Positions 1 to 7,683 of a DNA stretch of 64,000 bases are shown one piece after another. Made by a program: the position numbers and the translations under genes. The DNA is from Pontibacter lucknowensis (GTDB lineage Bacteria; Bacteroidota; Bacteroidia; Cytophagales; Hymenobacteraceae): contig NZ_FTNM01000002.1 of NCBI RefSeq assembly GCF_900156415.1, positions 1 through 64,000 of the forward strand. Reading direction: 5' to 3'. The notes under the pieces are model-generated. The model was not told the DNA's origin and ran no database searches. It was given only the letters and a program-made list of their open reading frames with translations. Within the stretch, counting starts at the first letter, position 1, and each line of letters opens with the position of its first letter.

Positions 1-200
1 GGCAACGCCGCCGCAAGACTTGCCGGCCTAAACTCCATTTATGCCTTTGGCTCTTCTGCAGGCATTCCCTTTTTTATAGCCTGTGATTCCTCCCCACCGG
101 TAAAGCCTGAAAGCTTCGCCATTTTAAAATTTGAAAATAATCCCAATGACGGATTTAACGGTTTGTACATAGTATGGGCAAGGCGTAGCCACAGCCTAAA

Positions 201-848
201 CTATGAACTGTGTTGTACTTTGTCTTTTTTTCTTCTTAGACCTGTGAAGACCGAAAGAACTAAAAGCAAGGCTAAAGCTAATGCTATCCCGAGTAACCAA
301 TTCTTTGTATTGCTTAGCTCTTCTGTAGCATTGTTCAATTCATTTAATTTTGCTTTTGCAACTTCTAATTCTCTTTCAGCCATACTCACTGTAGGGTTTA
401 CAACAGGGTTTTCTAGTCCATAAACATTAGAGAGTCTTTTCAATTCTTCTATTTCATTATCATTAACTTCTTCTAATGGGGCTGTTCTGGAGCATATATG
501 AGCTGAGAGTTTACCATTATCATAGTTGGCATAAATGAGATACTTTTTACCAACTTCAAATGTATAGTCACAAGATCCATGGCTAATCTTTTCAAAAGTC
601 CGTAATTTATACTTTGGATGGTAGTTACCTTTAAGGGGCTCAATCACCTTAATTGTGTAATAAGTATAGTTCAGTCCACTTGCTAAGTAGAGCTTATCAG
701 ATGATGATTCTAGAACTTCGCCAACAAAGACCTGATAAGCTCCTTTCCGATTCTCTTCTATGTTGTTTGAAGGTAGAGCACAGTCGCATGCATATGATTT
801 GCTGGCAAACAGCAAACATATTATGGATATGGAGATAATTTTATTCAT
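201..848 (-). CDS. Secreted TIMP/NTR-like protein with C-terminal membrane anchor
   Basis: 215 aa. The N-terminus is a typical export signal (about residues 1-20) ending SYA, so the mature protein would begin Cys-Asp-Cys. A mature N-terminal Cys-X-Cys is the hallmark of TIMP/netrin (NTR) domains. Further cysteines follow in SHGSCDYTF and AHICSR, and the Val/Tyr-rich strands between them (about 35-125) fit the OB-like NTR fold. A short charged helical stretch (about 150-180) leads to a transmembrane helix (about 183-203) and a basic tail, so the domain is probably displayed outside the cytoplasmic membrane. Family assignment rests on pattern only; a metalloprotease-inhibitor role is not shown. 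The gene is markedly AT-rich compared with its neighbours and stands alone. Confidence 0.75.
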   Translation of the reverse strand: MNKIISISIICLLFASKSYACDCALPSNNIEENRKGAYQVFVGEVLESSSDKLYLASGLNYTYYTIKVIEPLKGNYHPKYKLRTFEKISHGSCDYTFEVGKKYLIYANYDNGKLSAHICSRTAPLEEVNDNEIEELKRLSNVYGLENPVVNPTVSMAERELEVAKAKLNELNNATEELSNTKNWLLGIALALALLLVLSVFTGLRRKKDKVQHSS

Positions 849-1281
849 TTAAGATGTAGTACAACTATAGTATAAACGGAAGTCTATTCCATTTATCCGC
901 CTTATATGCGAAGGTGATTTTATCTGCTTATACAGACTAACTTCTGTGCACCATTACATAATCACTTTCATAGCGCTTTACTAATATAGTGATTTTACAG
1001 AAACCCGACAACTGATTCACTATTTTCCCAACATAAGGCTAACCGTAGAAGAAAAGCTTGTGTAAATCACTCCATTACGGTGAAATAGTAGGTTTTTTCA
1101 AGGTGTATAAAGCAAGTTATCACACCATGAAACGACTCTGTGTTATGCGCAGCTAATGTATGAAAAGCCTATAAGCGTTTATATACGCAACTAAACGTTT
1201 CAAAAAACGGATGTTTCCACTGGCATAGTTGGACTTGGTCAGTATTCGTCTGACAGTCTGCTCCTGAAAGCACTGCTATAC
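849..1281. other. AT-rich intergenic stretch without a gene
   Basis: About 430 bases between the TIMP-like gene and the PAP2 phosphatase gene. No open frame with coding character, no tRNA-like fold and no convincing terminator was found. Base composition stays AT-rich up to about 1200 and then changes to that of the rest of the window. The only occurrence of the window-wide GGTATA word is at the far right, at the PAP2 stop codon (1277-1282). Confidence 0.5.
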
Positions 1282-1917
1282 CTATCGCACTATCTTTAAA
1301 TTCCGGCTCCGTCTAAGCAAGGTATAAAATTGCTCACGGTGTTTCCGAAAGGCATAAGTTGACAGGAGTGCAGCCCCAGATCCGAGCAGCATGGAACCGA
1401 GTACATCGCTAGGGTAGTGCACGCCCAGCGCCAGCCTGGAATAGGCGACGAGCAAGGCCCAGGTCAGCATGAGGCCGCGCAGAACAGGACTGCGGAACAT
1501 CAGCACAAGCACGACGGCCGCCGTAAAGGCAAAAGCTGTGTGCCCGGAAGGGAAGGAGGGGCTGCTGGCCTCTGCAATCTGCTCAATGGTATCGTGGGTT
1601 ATAAAGGGGCGGGGACGATCAACGGTATATTTCAGCAAGCCAATAAACAGAATATTCAGCCCCATGGCAAATACATACTGGTAGGCTTTCAGCTTGAGCG
1701 AAGCCATCCTTCTAAAATGCCCCGCCAGGTATAGGCAAAGCGGAACCAGGGCTCCAAGTCCATAGGCGGTAACAGTAAGGGTGAGCAGCAGGAAGTCCAG
1801 GTCAGTTGCCCGACTGCCATTGAGTAGTTGTAACGTGGCCAGATCCAGGTTGGCGAAGGCTTCGAAGAGGGTAGTCGTGAGTATGAGCAATAGTGCCAGA
1901 TGCGGAAGCAGAAACAT
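1282..1917 (-). CDS. PAP2-superfamily membrane phosphatase
   Basis: 211 aa integral membrane phosphatase of the PAP2 (type 2 phosphatidic acid phosphatase) family. All three catalytic signatures are present: K-X6-R-P at 96-104 (lysine 96, RP at 103-104), PSGH at 123-126, and S-R-X5-H-X3-D at 160-171. His126 would be the proton donor, His167 the nucleophile and Asp171 its partner. About five hydrophobic helices surround them. Likely substrates are phosphatidylglycerophosphate, undecaprenyl diphosphate or another lipid phosphate; the sequence does not decide which. The ATG at 1915-1917 opens directly on a hydrophobic helix. The stop codon TAG overlaps a GGTATA word. It lies 53 bases downstream of the histidine kinase stop on the same strand and could be co-transcribed. 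Confidence 0.88.
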   Translation of the reverse strand: MFLLPHLALLLILTTTLFEAFANLDLATLQLLNGSRATDLDFLLLTLTVTAYGLGALVPLCLYLAGHFRRMASLKLKAYQYVFAMGLNILFIGLLKYTVDRPRPFITHDTIEQIAEASSPSFPSGHTAFAFTAAVVLVLMFRSPVLRGLMLTWALLVAYSRLALGVHYPSDVLGSMLLGSGAALLSTYAFRKHREQFYTLLRRSRNLKIVR

Positions 1918-1970
1918 GGGTAAGCTTTAATATTTTCAGGTTCTGATTCCTATACGAGGCTTTTCAGATT

Positions 1971-3326
1971 TCATTGTCCGAAACGCAGCATAAAAGTAGT
2001 GCCTTCTCCCGGAGCAGATTGCACTTGTATCGTTCCGCGGTGCAATAGCACGATCTGCTTACAAAGGCTCAGTCCGATGCCACTGCCTTGCTTGCGTGTG
2101 CTAAAGAAAGGAATAAAGATCTTCTCCTGCACTTCCTGTGACATGCCGGTGCCGTTGTCCATGACCTTGATCACCGTTTTCTCATCAGGTGAGCTATAGG
2201 CTGCAAGGGTAATCTTGGGAGCTTCCACAGTTTTTACTGCTTCCATGGCATTGACCAGCAGGTTGATCAGCACCTGGTCCAGCAGGGTAGGGTCGGCGTG
2301 CAGCGCTATGTAGGGATTAGCCAGGTTAGTCTCCAACTGAATCCCCTTTTGCGCCAGGGTCGGGAGCATCAAACGCTGCAGGTTGGAGAAGAGGTCTTTC
2401 ACGTATACCGTGTCCAGGTTCAGCTTTGTGATCTTGTTCAGGTTGCGGTAGGTTTCGGCAAAGCGCAGTAAACCCTCGCTTCGCTGCTTGATCGTGCTAA
2501 TGCCTATTTCCAGGTCCTCCAGGTCATCTGCAGTTATACCTGTGGACTGGGTTTCCTGGAGGCGGTTTTTGAGGGTGTCTGCCAGGGAGGAGATAGGGGC
2601 TACGGAGTTCATGATCTCATGTGTGAGCACGTTCAGCAACTTTTGCCATGCCTGCGATTCTGTCTCATCCAGGGCTTCATTCACGTTCTGAAAGGCAACC
2701 AGCTTATACCTGTTTCCTTCGTTCTGCAACGCGGTGGCGGAGAGCAGGACTTTAGTCGTGTTCTTCTCAAAATGGGAGGTATGCGCCGTTGCGATGCGGG
2801 TATGGCCAGGCTCCAGGTCCAATATGGATTCGTACAAGGCCTCGTCCCGCTTCGACAGGTAATGGATTGTTTTCATGAAGGGCACATGCAGCAACTTCCG
2901 GAGCGATTCGTTCATGAGCACCACTTCCCCGTTATCCATGTTATAAGACAAAATGCCGGTATCCACCAGCTCCATCACCTTCTGCAGATTATGATACTGG
3001 GTTTCCTTTTCGAGCGTAATGGTCTTGAAAGTGGAGTTGATCTCGTTGAAGCCCTTGCGAAGTGGCTGCAGCTGGGTGTAAGCATGTTGTTCATCAAAGT
3101 GCCGGGAGAAATCGCGGTAGTGCACAGATTCTATAAATTGATTGAACTCCGTCTGGGTCTTGCGCAGAAAGCGAAGCAGATCCACCACCTGAAGAATAAA
3201 TACCGGCAGCCAAAATACCAGCGCCTCTGACCAGCCTTTAACGATGATAAAAGCCGGGACGCTCAGCGTCAGGAGCAATAGCATGACCCGGGCAATCAGC
3301 GCCCATTCCAGATTCTTAAAGCCCAT
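1971..3326 (-). CDS. Sensor histidine kinase of NtrB type
   Basis: 451 aa. Two transmembrane helices (about 10-30 and 33-50) have almost no periplasmic loop, so the sensed signal is probably in the membrane or cytoplasm. A coiled linker (about 55-115) leads to a PAS-like domain (about 115-215), a HisKA dimerisation domain with the phospho-acceptor His236 in LTHEIMN, and a HATPase domain with an N-box (LINLLVNAMEA), DNGTGMS and GSGIGLSL boxes. It would autophosphorylate and donate phosphate to Asp56 of the regulator encoded just upstream. The two genes overlap by 11 bases (3316-3326), which implies translational coupling and a fixed partnership. Kinases of this layout paired with sigma-54 activators are common in Bacteroidota and often sit beside FtsX-type permeases, as here. 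Confidence 0.93.
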   Translation of the reverse strand: MGFKNLEWALIARVMLLLLTLSVPAFIIVKGWSEALVFWLPVFILQVVDLLRFLRKTQTEFNQFIESVHYRDFSRHFDEQHAYTQLQPLRKGFNEINSTFKTITLEKETQYHNLQKVMELVDTGILSYNMDNGEVVLMNESLRKLLHVPFMKTIHYLSKRDEALYESILDLEPGHTRIATAHTSHFEKNTTKVLLSATALQNEGNRYKLVAFQNVNEALDETESQAWQKLLNVLTHEIMNSVAPISSLADTLKNRLQETQSTGITADDLEDLEIGISTIKQRSEGLLRFAETYRNLNKITKLNLDTVYVKDLFSNLQRLMLPTLAQKGIQLETNLANPYIALHADPTLLDQVLINLLVNAMEAVKTVEAPKITLAAYSSPDEKTVIKVMDNGTGMSQEVQEKIFIPFFSTRKQGSGIGLSLCKQIVLLHRGTIQVQSAPGEGTTFMLRFGQ

Positions 3327-4674
3327 ACTTGTTCATGCGCCGGTAGAGCGCCGTTCTGGTGATGCCGAGTTCTTTGGCGGTTCGGGTCAGGTTGCCATTG
3401 TGCAGCTGCAGCACTTTGTTGATCGTCAGTTTCTCAAGTTCCTCCAGGTTCGTACCGTGCTCTAAGGCTTCGCCGGCGGGTGCCGCCTCTATGGGCGAGA
3501 ATAGGATATCATCTGCATCCAGGAGGGCCCCATCGGCCATAATCACCGCTCTTTCAATGGCATACTGCAGTTCCCGCACATTGCCGGGGAAGTGATAGTG
3601 CAGCAGTTTATCCTGCGCCGCCTTACTGAGTTCTGGTACCGGTTTCATGTATTTGTGCGCGTATACCTGCGCAAAGTGCGTGGCCAGCAGCACAATGTCT
3701 TTTCCTCTTTTGCGAAGTGGCGGTATCAGAATCTCCACGGTGTTGATGCGGTAAATAAGGTCCTTGCGGAAGCGTGACTCGTTTGCCAGTTCGCTCAGCG
3801 GTACGTTGGTCGCGCAGAGCAGGCGCACGTCGATGTTCACCGGTTCATTTGCGCCCACCCGGATCACCTGGCGGTTTTGCAGCACACTCAGCAACTTAGA
3901 CTGTTGGTGCAGCGAGATGTTACCTATTTCATCCAGGAAGATGGTACCGCCCTGTGCGGCTTCAAAACGTCCGGCGCGGTCCTCACGGGCGTCGGTAAAA
4001 GCGCCCTTTTTGTGACCGAACAACTCACTCTCGAAGAGCGAATCGGTCAGTGCACCCACGTCTACTTTCACAAAGGGTTTGGCAGCCCGCAGCGACTGTT
4101 CATGAATGGCTTTAGCCACCAGCTCCTTACCGGTTCCGTTCTCACCCAGTATCAGGATGTTGGCGTCGGTGGGGGCTATTTTCTTTATTTTGAGCTTAAT
4201 GTCCTGCATGACATCCGACTCGCCAAGCAGTTCAAAGTCGCTGGAAGGAATGTTTGCACCTGAGGCCGTTGTTTTGCCGCCGTTTACCCTTTGGCTTACC
4301 GCATTGGTAATCGTGCCGAGCAGTTTCTCGTTGTGCCAGGGCTTTACTACAAAATCGAAGGCACCTTCTTTCAGGGACCTGATGGCCAGATCAATATCGC
4401 CATAGGCCGTGATCATGATGACAGCCACTTCCGGCCGCAACTCCTTTATTTTCTGTAGCCAGTATAAACCCTCGTTGCCGGTATGGATGGCACTCTTGAA
4501 GTTCATGTCGAGCAGAATAGCATCGAAGCTGTACTGCTTCAGCAAAATGGGGAGCTGTTCGGGGTTCTTTTCCGTCACAATTTCTTTCACCTGTGGCCGG
4601 AGCATCAGACGGACAGCCGTGAGCACGTCGGCATCATCATCAACAATCAGTATGGAGGCCTTCTTTAACAGCAT
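3316..4674 (-). CDS. Sigma-54-dependent response regulator (NtrC family)
   Basis: 452 aa with three domains. The receiver (1-120) has acidic pocket DDD at 12-14 and phospho-acceptor Asp56. The AAA+ domain (about 150-380) has Walker A GENGTGKE at 177-184, a Walker B GGTIFLDE segment near 241-248 and an arginine-finger region around RFRKDLIYRI. A Fis-type helix-turn-helix ends the protein (LTRTAKELGITRTALYRR). The sigma-54-contacting loop reads GAFTDA at 224-229 rather than the canonical GAFTGA; the threonine is kept. It should activate sigma-54 holoenzyme on phosphorylation by the kinase encoded downstream. It is transcribed away from the FtsX/MacB-type permease gene, with palindromes in the shared upstream region that could be its enhancer sites. 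Confidence 0.95.
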   Translation of the reverse strand: MLLKKASILIVDDDADVLTAVRLMLRPQVKEIVTEKNPEQLPILLKQYSFDAILLDMNFKSAIHTGNEGLYWLQKIKELRPEVAVIMITAYGDIDLAIRSLKEGAFDFVVKPWHNEKLLGTITNAVSQRVNGGKTTASGANIPSSDFELLGESDVMQDIKLKIKKIAPTDANILILGENGTGKELVAKAIHEQSLRAAKPFVKVDVGALTDSLFESELFGHKKGAFTDAREDRAGRFEAAQGGTIFLDEIGNISLHQQSKLLSVLQNRQVIRVGANEPVNIDVRLLCATNVPLSELANESRFRKDLIYRINTVEILIPPLRKRGKDIVLLATHFAQVYAHKYMKPVPELSKAAQDKLLHYHFPGNVRELQYAIERAVIMADGALLDADDILFSPIEAAPAGEALEHGTNLEELEKLTINKVLQLHNGNLTRTAKELGITRTALYRRMNKYGL

Positions 4675-4747
4675 AAGCAGGTATGATATAGTACCTAAAT
4701 AAACTATAATTATGCCATTAATACAACTCGCTGATTACGAAGCTAAA

Positions 4748-4809
4748 ACAGACTTTTCTGTAAAAAAAGGCGTGCGAAATCGCACACCAGCTGCGCGAAA
4801 ATGTACGCA
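4748..4809. promoter_or_regulatory. Palindrome cluster, candidate enhancer sites of the sigma-54 regulator
   Basis: Three inverted repeats lie together in the 288-base divergent region. ACAGA-4-TCTGT is at 4748-4761, GTGCGA-AA-TCGCAC at 4772-4785, and TGCG-10-CGCA at 4792-4809. The centres of the second and third are 22 bases apart, about two helical turns, as expected for cooperating NtrC-type dimers. They lie 50-115 bases upstream of the possible -24/-12 element, a usual distance for enhancer binding. The dyads are read directly from the sequence; assigning them to this regulator is inference from position. Confidence 0.45.
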
Positions 4810-4860
4810 ATCAAGTTGGTATTATTGGGTAAGTTGTTGGTAATCAATAATATAAATTTA

Positions 4861-4876
4861 TGGCATTTGCTCTGTA
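4861..4876 (+). promoter_or_regulatory. Possible sigma-54 (-24/-12) promoter of the permease gene
   Basis: TGGCA at 4861-4865 is followed after seven bases by CTGTA. The GG doublet (4862-4863) and the expected GC position (4874-4875, here GT) have the correct 10-base separation. The -24 half is good and the -12 half has a mismatch at the critical C. Its position between the palindromes and the permease start (4963) supports it; the imperfect -12 box weakens it. Confidence 0.3.
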
Positions 4877-4962
4877 TCAAATGCAGCAGACAGGCTGTTC
4901 TTTTCTAAAGATCGGAATTGCCGGAGTCATTCTATATCGCATCATCCACTAAATTGAGCGTC

Positions 4963-7389
4963 ATGTTCAGAAACTACGTCAAAACCGCTTACCGAAACCT
5001 GCTTCGGCACAAAGGCTTTTCCTTCATCAACATCGCTGGTCTGGCCCTGGGCATTACAGCCTGCCTGCTGATTGGCCTGTTTGTGTACGACGAGTTGCAG
5101 TACGACAAGTTCCTGCCGGAAGGCGAACAGGTATACCGGGTGTATAACGATAAGTCAGCCAAAGAAGCTGGCGAAATGGTGGCACCAGTGCCGCCTACAT
5201 TTGCCACTACGCTGGAGCAGGATTTCCCGGAGGTGGAGCAGGCGGTGCGGATTCTCATGCAGCAATTCGATGCCAATAACCTGGTGGAGGCAGGAGAGAG
5301 GCGGATCTATGAGAAAGGCCGCTTTTTCGTCGATCCCGGTTTTTTTGACATCTTCCAGCTGTCATTTGTATACGGCTCACCCGATAAAGCGCTGGCAGAT
5401 CCTTCTTCCATCGTGATCTCAGATGAATTTTCGCAGCGGGTGTTTGGGGACATCAACCCTGTAGGGAAGCAGGTATCCGTAAACAAGCAGCCTTACATTG
5501 TACGGGGTGTGTTCAGCACCGAGGAGCGCTTTCACCTGCCTGTAAACTTCATACATTCGATGGAAACCGCCGAACTGCCGGCAGAGCGTATGAAGAGCTG
5601 GAACTGGCAACAGTTCTATACTTATGTTAAGCTGAAGGATGGCGGCAACCCGCAGTTCCTGCAGTCCAAGTTCAGGGAGATCGTGGCAAAGCAGCGCAAT
5701 CCTGATACCAATGAGCCTTATGATTACAAACCGGTGCTGCAGCCGCTCGATGAGGTATACCTGCATTCAGCCAGTTTTAAGCACGACCAGGCTATCCGTG
5801 GTAACATTACCTATGTCAAGGCGCTGAGTATCATTGCAGTGTTCATCCTATTGATTGCCTGTTTCAACTTCGTAAACCTGGCCACGGCCAAATCAATGCA
5901 GCGGGCAAAAGAGGTGGGTGTGCGTAAGTCCATTGGTGCCAGCCGCGGGCAGCTCGTAATGCAATTTCTGGGCGAAACCCTGCTACTCACCCTTATTAGT
6001 GTGATCTTCTCGGCAGCGCTTACTTCCCTGCTGCTACCTTCGCTCAATGCCTTTACGGGCAAAGAAATGAGCTTCAACGTCTTCACAAATCCGGAACTAC
6101 TGCTGCTTTTGCTCGGTCTGACCCTGGTGGTCGGTTTGCTGGCAGGCTTTTACCCGGCCCTTGTGCTCTCTGGTTTCCAGCCTGTTAAGGTGCTGAAAAG
6201 TGCCGTGGTGGTTGATAGCAAGGTTGGCCGGATACAGTGGCTGCGCCACGGACTGATTGTGGTGCAGTTCGCCCTCTCTATTTTCCTCATCATCTGTGCC
6301 TTCATCGTTTACCAGCAGGTGTCTTATCTGCATAACAAGGATTTGGGCTTTGACAGGGAGCAGATCATGTTCTTCCAAATGCGGGGTGAGCATATGTTCG
6401 ATAATTATGAGACCTTCAAAAATGAGCTGCGAAATGTTCCTGGGATTAAGAATGTGTCTATTGGCTACGGCTTTCCGGGTGATGCCACGGCAGGGGACGG
6501 CATCATTGTGCCCAGAAACGGGGAGCGGGTGCACCACGGTGTGACGCATCTGATGGTCGACTATGACTACATCAATACCCTGAACGTGCAGGTGGTGGCC
6601 GGAAGGCCTTTCTCCAAAGCACATAGAACCGATGCCGACCATGCCTTCATGATCAATGAAACAGCAGTGCGGGAACTAGGCTATGGCTCACCAGAGCAAG
6701 CGCTGGGGCAGACCCTGCGCTGGAATGTATGGAACAACGCTGATAAGGACACCCTGAAGGAAGGCAAAATCATCGGTGTGGTAAAAGACTTCCATTTCAA
6801 GAGCCTCTACGATAAGGTTGACCCTACGGTACTGCAGATCTTCCCGGGCGCCAATTGGAAAGTGGCTGTGAAAGTAGATGCGCAGCATATTGCAGGTGCC
6901 ATAGAGCAGGTAGAGAAAGTATGGAATAAATTTGCGCCTGACTACCCGATCGAGTACATTTTTATGGACGAGAACTTCGAAAAGATGTACAAGGCCGAAG
7001 ACAAACTCAAAACCCTGCTCTGGATCTTTACAGGTATAGCCATATTTGTGGCCTGTCTGGGGCTGCTCGGACTGGCTGCCTACGCTGCTGAGCGCAGGAA
7101 AAAGGAGATCGGTATACGCAAGGTGCTGGGTGCTGACAACAGTGCCATTGTCGCCCTGCTCTCCAAAGAGTTTCTGGCCCTGATTGTCGTGTCGGCTCTC
7201 ATCGCCTTCCCGCTAGCCTGGTATGCCATGCGGACCTGGCTACAGGATTTTGCCTATCGCATCGATATGCCTGTATGGGCCTTCCTGCTGGCAGGTATAG
7301 CAGCCGCTGCGGTAGCGCTTATTACCATCAGCTACCAGGCACTGAAAGCTGCCATGGCCAACCCTGTGCGTAACCTACGCTTTGATTAA
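4963..7389 (+). CDS. FtsX/MacB-type ABC transporter permease
   Basis: 808 aa from the ATG at 4963; an upstream TTG at 4918 would add 15 residues of no membrane character. The protein has the duplicated MacB/FtsX layout: a first helix in the family-typical start (RNYVKTAYRNLLRHKGFSF), a periplasmic core domain (about 45-270), three FtsX helices (about 285-405), then a second helix (about 430), a second periplasmic domain (to about 670) and three final helices ending near the C-terminus. Members of this family move lipoproteins, peptides or antibiotics out of the inner membrane, or transmit mechanical force, using a cytoplasmic ATPase. No ATPase gene is adjacent, so the partner must be elsewhere. 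The divergent sigma-54 two-component system is its likely regulator. Confidence 0.92.
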   Translation: MFRNYVKTAYRNLLRHKGFSFINIAGLALGITACLLIGLFVYDELQYDKFLPEGEQVYRVYNDKSAKEAGEMVAPVPPTFATTLEQDFPEVEQAVRILMQQFDANNLVEAGERRIYEKGRFFVDPGFFDIFQLSFVYGSPDKALADPSSIVISDEFSQRVFGDINPVGKQVSVNKQPYIVRGVFSTEERFHLPVNFIHSMETAELPAERMKSWNWQQFYTYVKLKDGGNPQFLQSKFREIVAKQRNPDTNEPYDYKPVLQPLDEVYLHSASFKHDQAIRGNITYVKALSIIAVFILLIACFNFVNLATAKSMQRAKEVGVRKSIGASRGQLVMQFLGETLLLTLISVIFSAALTSLLLPSLNAFTGKEMSFNVFTNPELLLLLLGLTLVVGLLAGFYPALVLSGFQPVKVLKSAVVVDSKVGRIQWLRHGLIVVQFALSIFLIICAFIVYQQVSYLHNKDLGFDREQIMFFQMRGEHMFDNYETFKNELRNVPGIKNVSIGYGFPGDATAGDGIIVPRNGERVHHGVTHLMVDYDYINTLNVQVVAGRPFSKAHRTDADHAFMINETAVRELGYGSPEQALGQTLRWNVWNNADKDTLKEGKIIGVVKDFHFKSLYDKVDPTVLQIFPGANWKVAVKVDAQHIAGAIEQVEKVWNKFAPDYPIEYIFMDENFEKMYKAEDKLKTLLWIFTGIAIFVACLGLLGLAAYAAERRKKEIGIRKVLGADNSAIVALLSKEFLALIVVSALIAFPLAWYAMRTWLQDFAYRIDMPVWAFLLAGIAAAAVALITISYQALKAAMANPVRNLRFD

Positions 7390-7683
7390 CCTGAAGCGCT
7401 GCTTATACCTGAAATAAGGAACAGGAAATTCTGTAACCTTCCTCAAAACCAAAGTTTCCTTTTATTTAAATCACCCGGAGGCTTCTCAGCCCTTAGCAGC
7501 TTCCGAAAATAAAACTGGAAAGACCTGTAAGGTTTCTGAGACTCGGTCGTCTCCTTTGAGAGGGGACGCAGCAGGGTGTAAGATTAAATTGGTGCCGGAT
7601 GCAACTGTGCACAGAAAGATGTGTCTTTAGCTTGTACCCCACGCATACGAAGGCGAATACATAAAATCATAACTCTATTATCT

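Noticed and set aside
1..423. An open frame from the window start to 423 that could be the 3' end of a gene
   Set aside because: Its right half is antisense to the TIMP-like gene, it shows no recognisable domain, and the left 160 bases alone are too short to judge.
7500..7600. Hairpins ahead of the first TonB-linked receptor gene (for example around 7549-7566) as a riboswitch
   Set aside because: They are short, and no consensus core of a known riboswitch class such as cobalamin or TPP could be matched.
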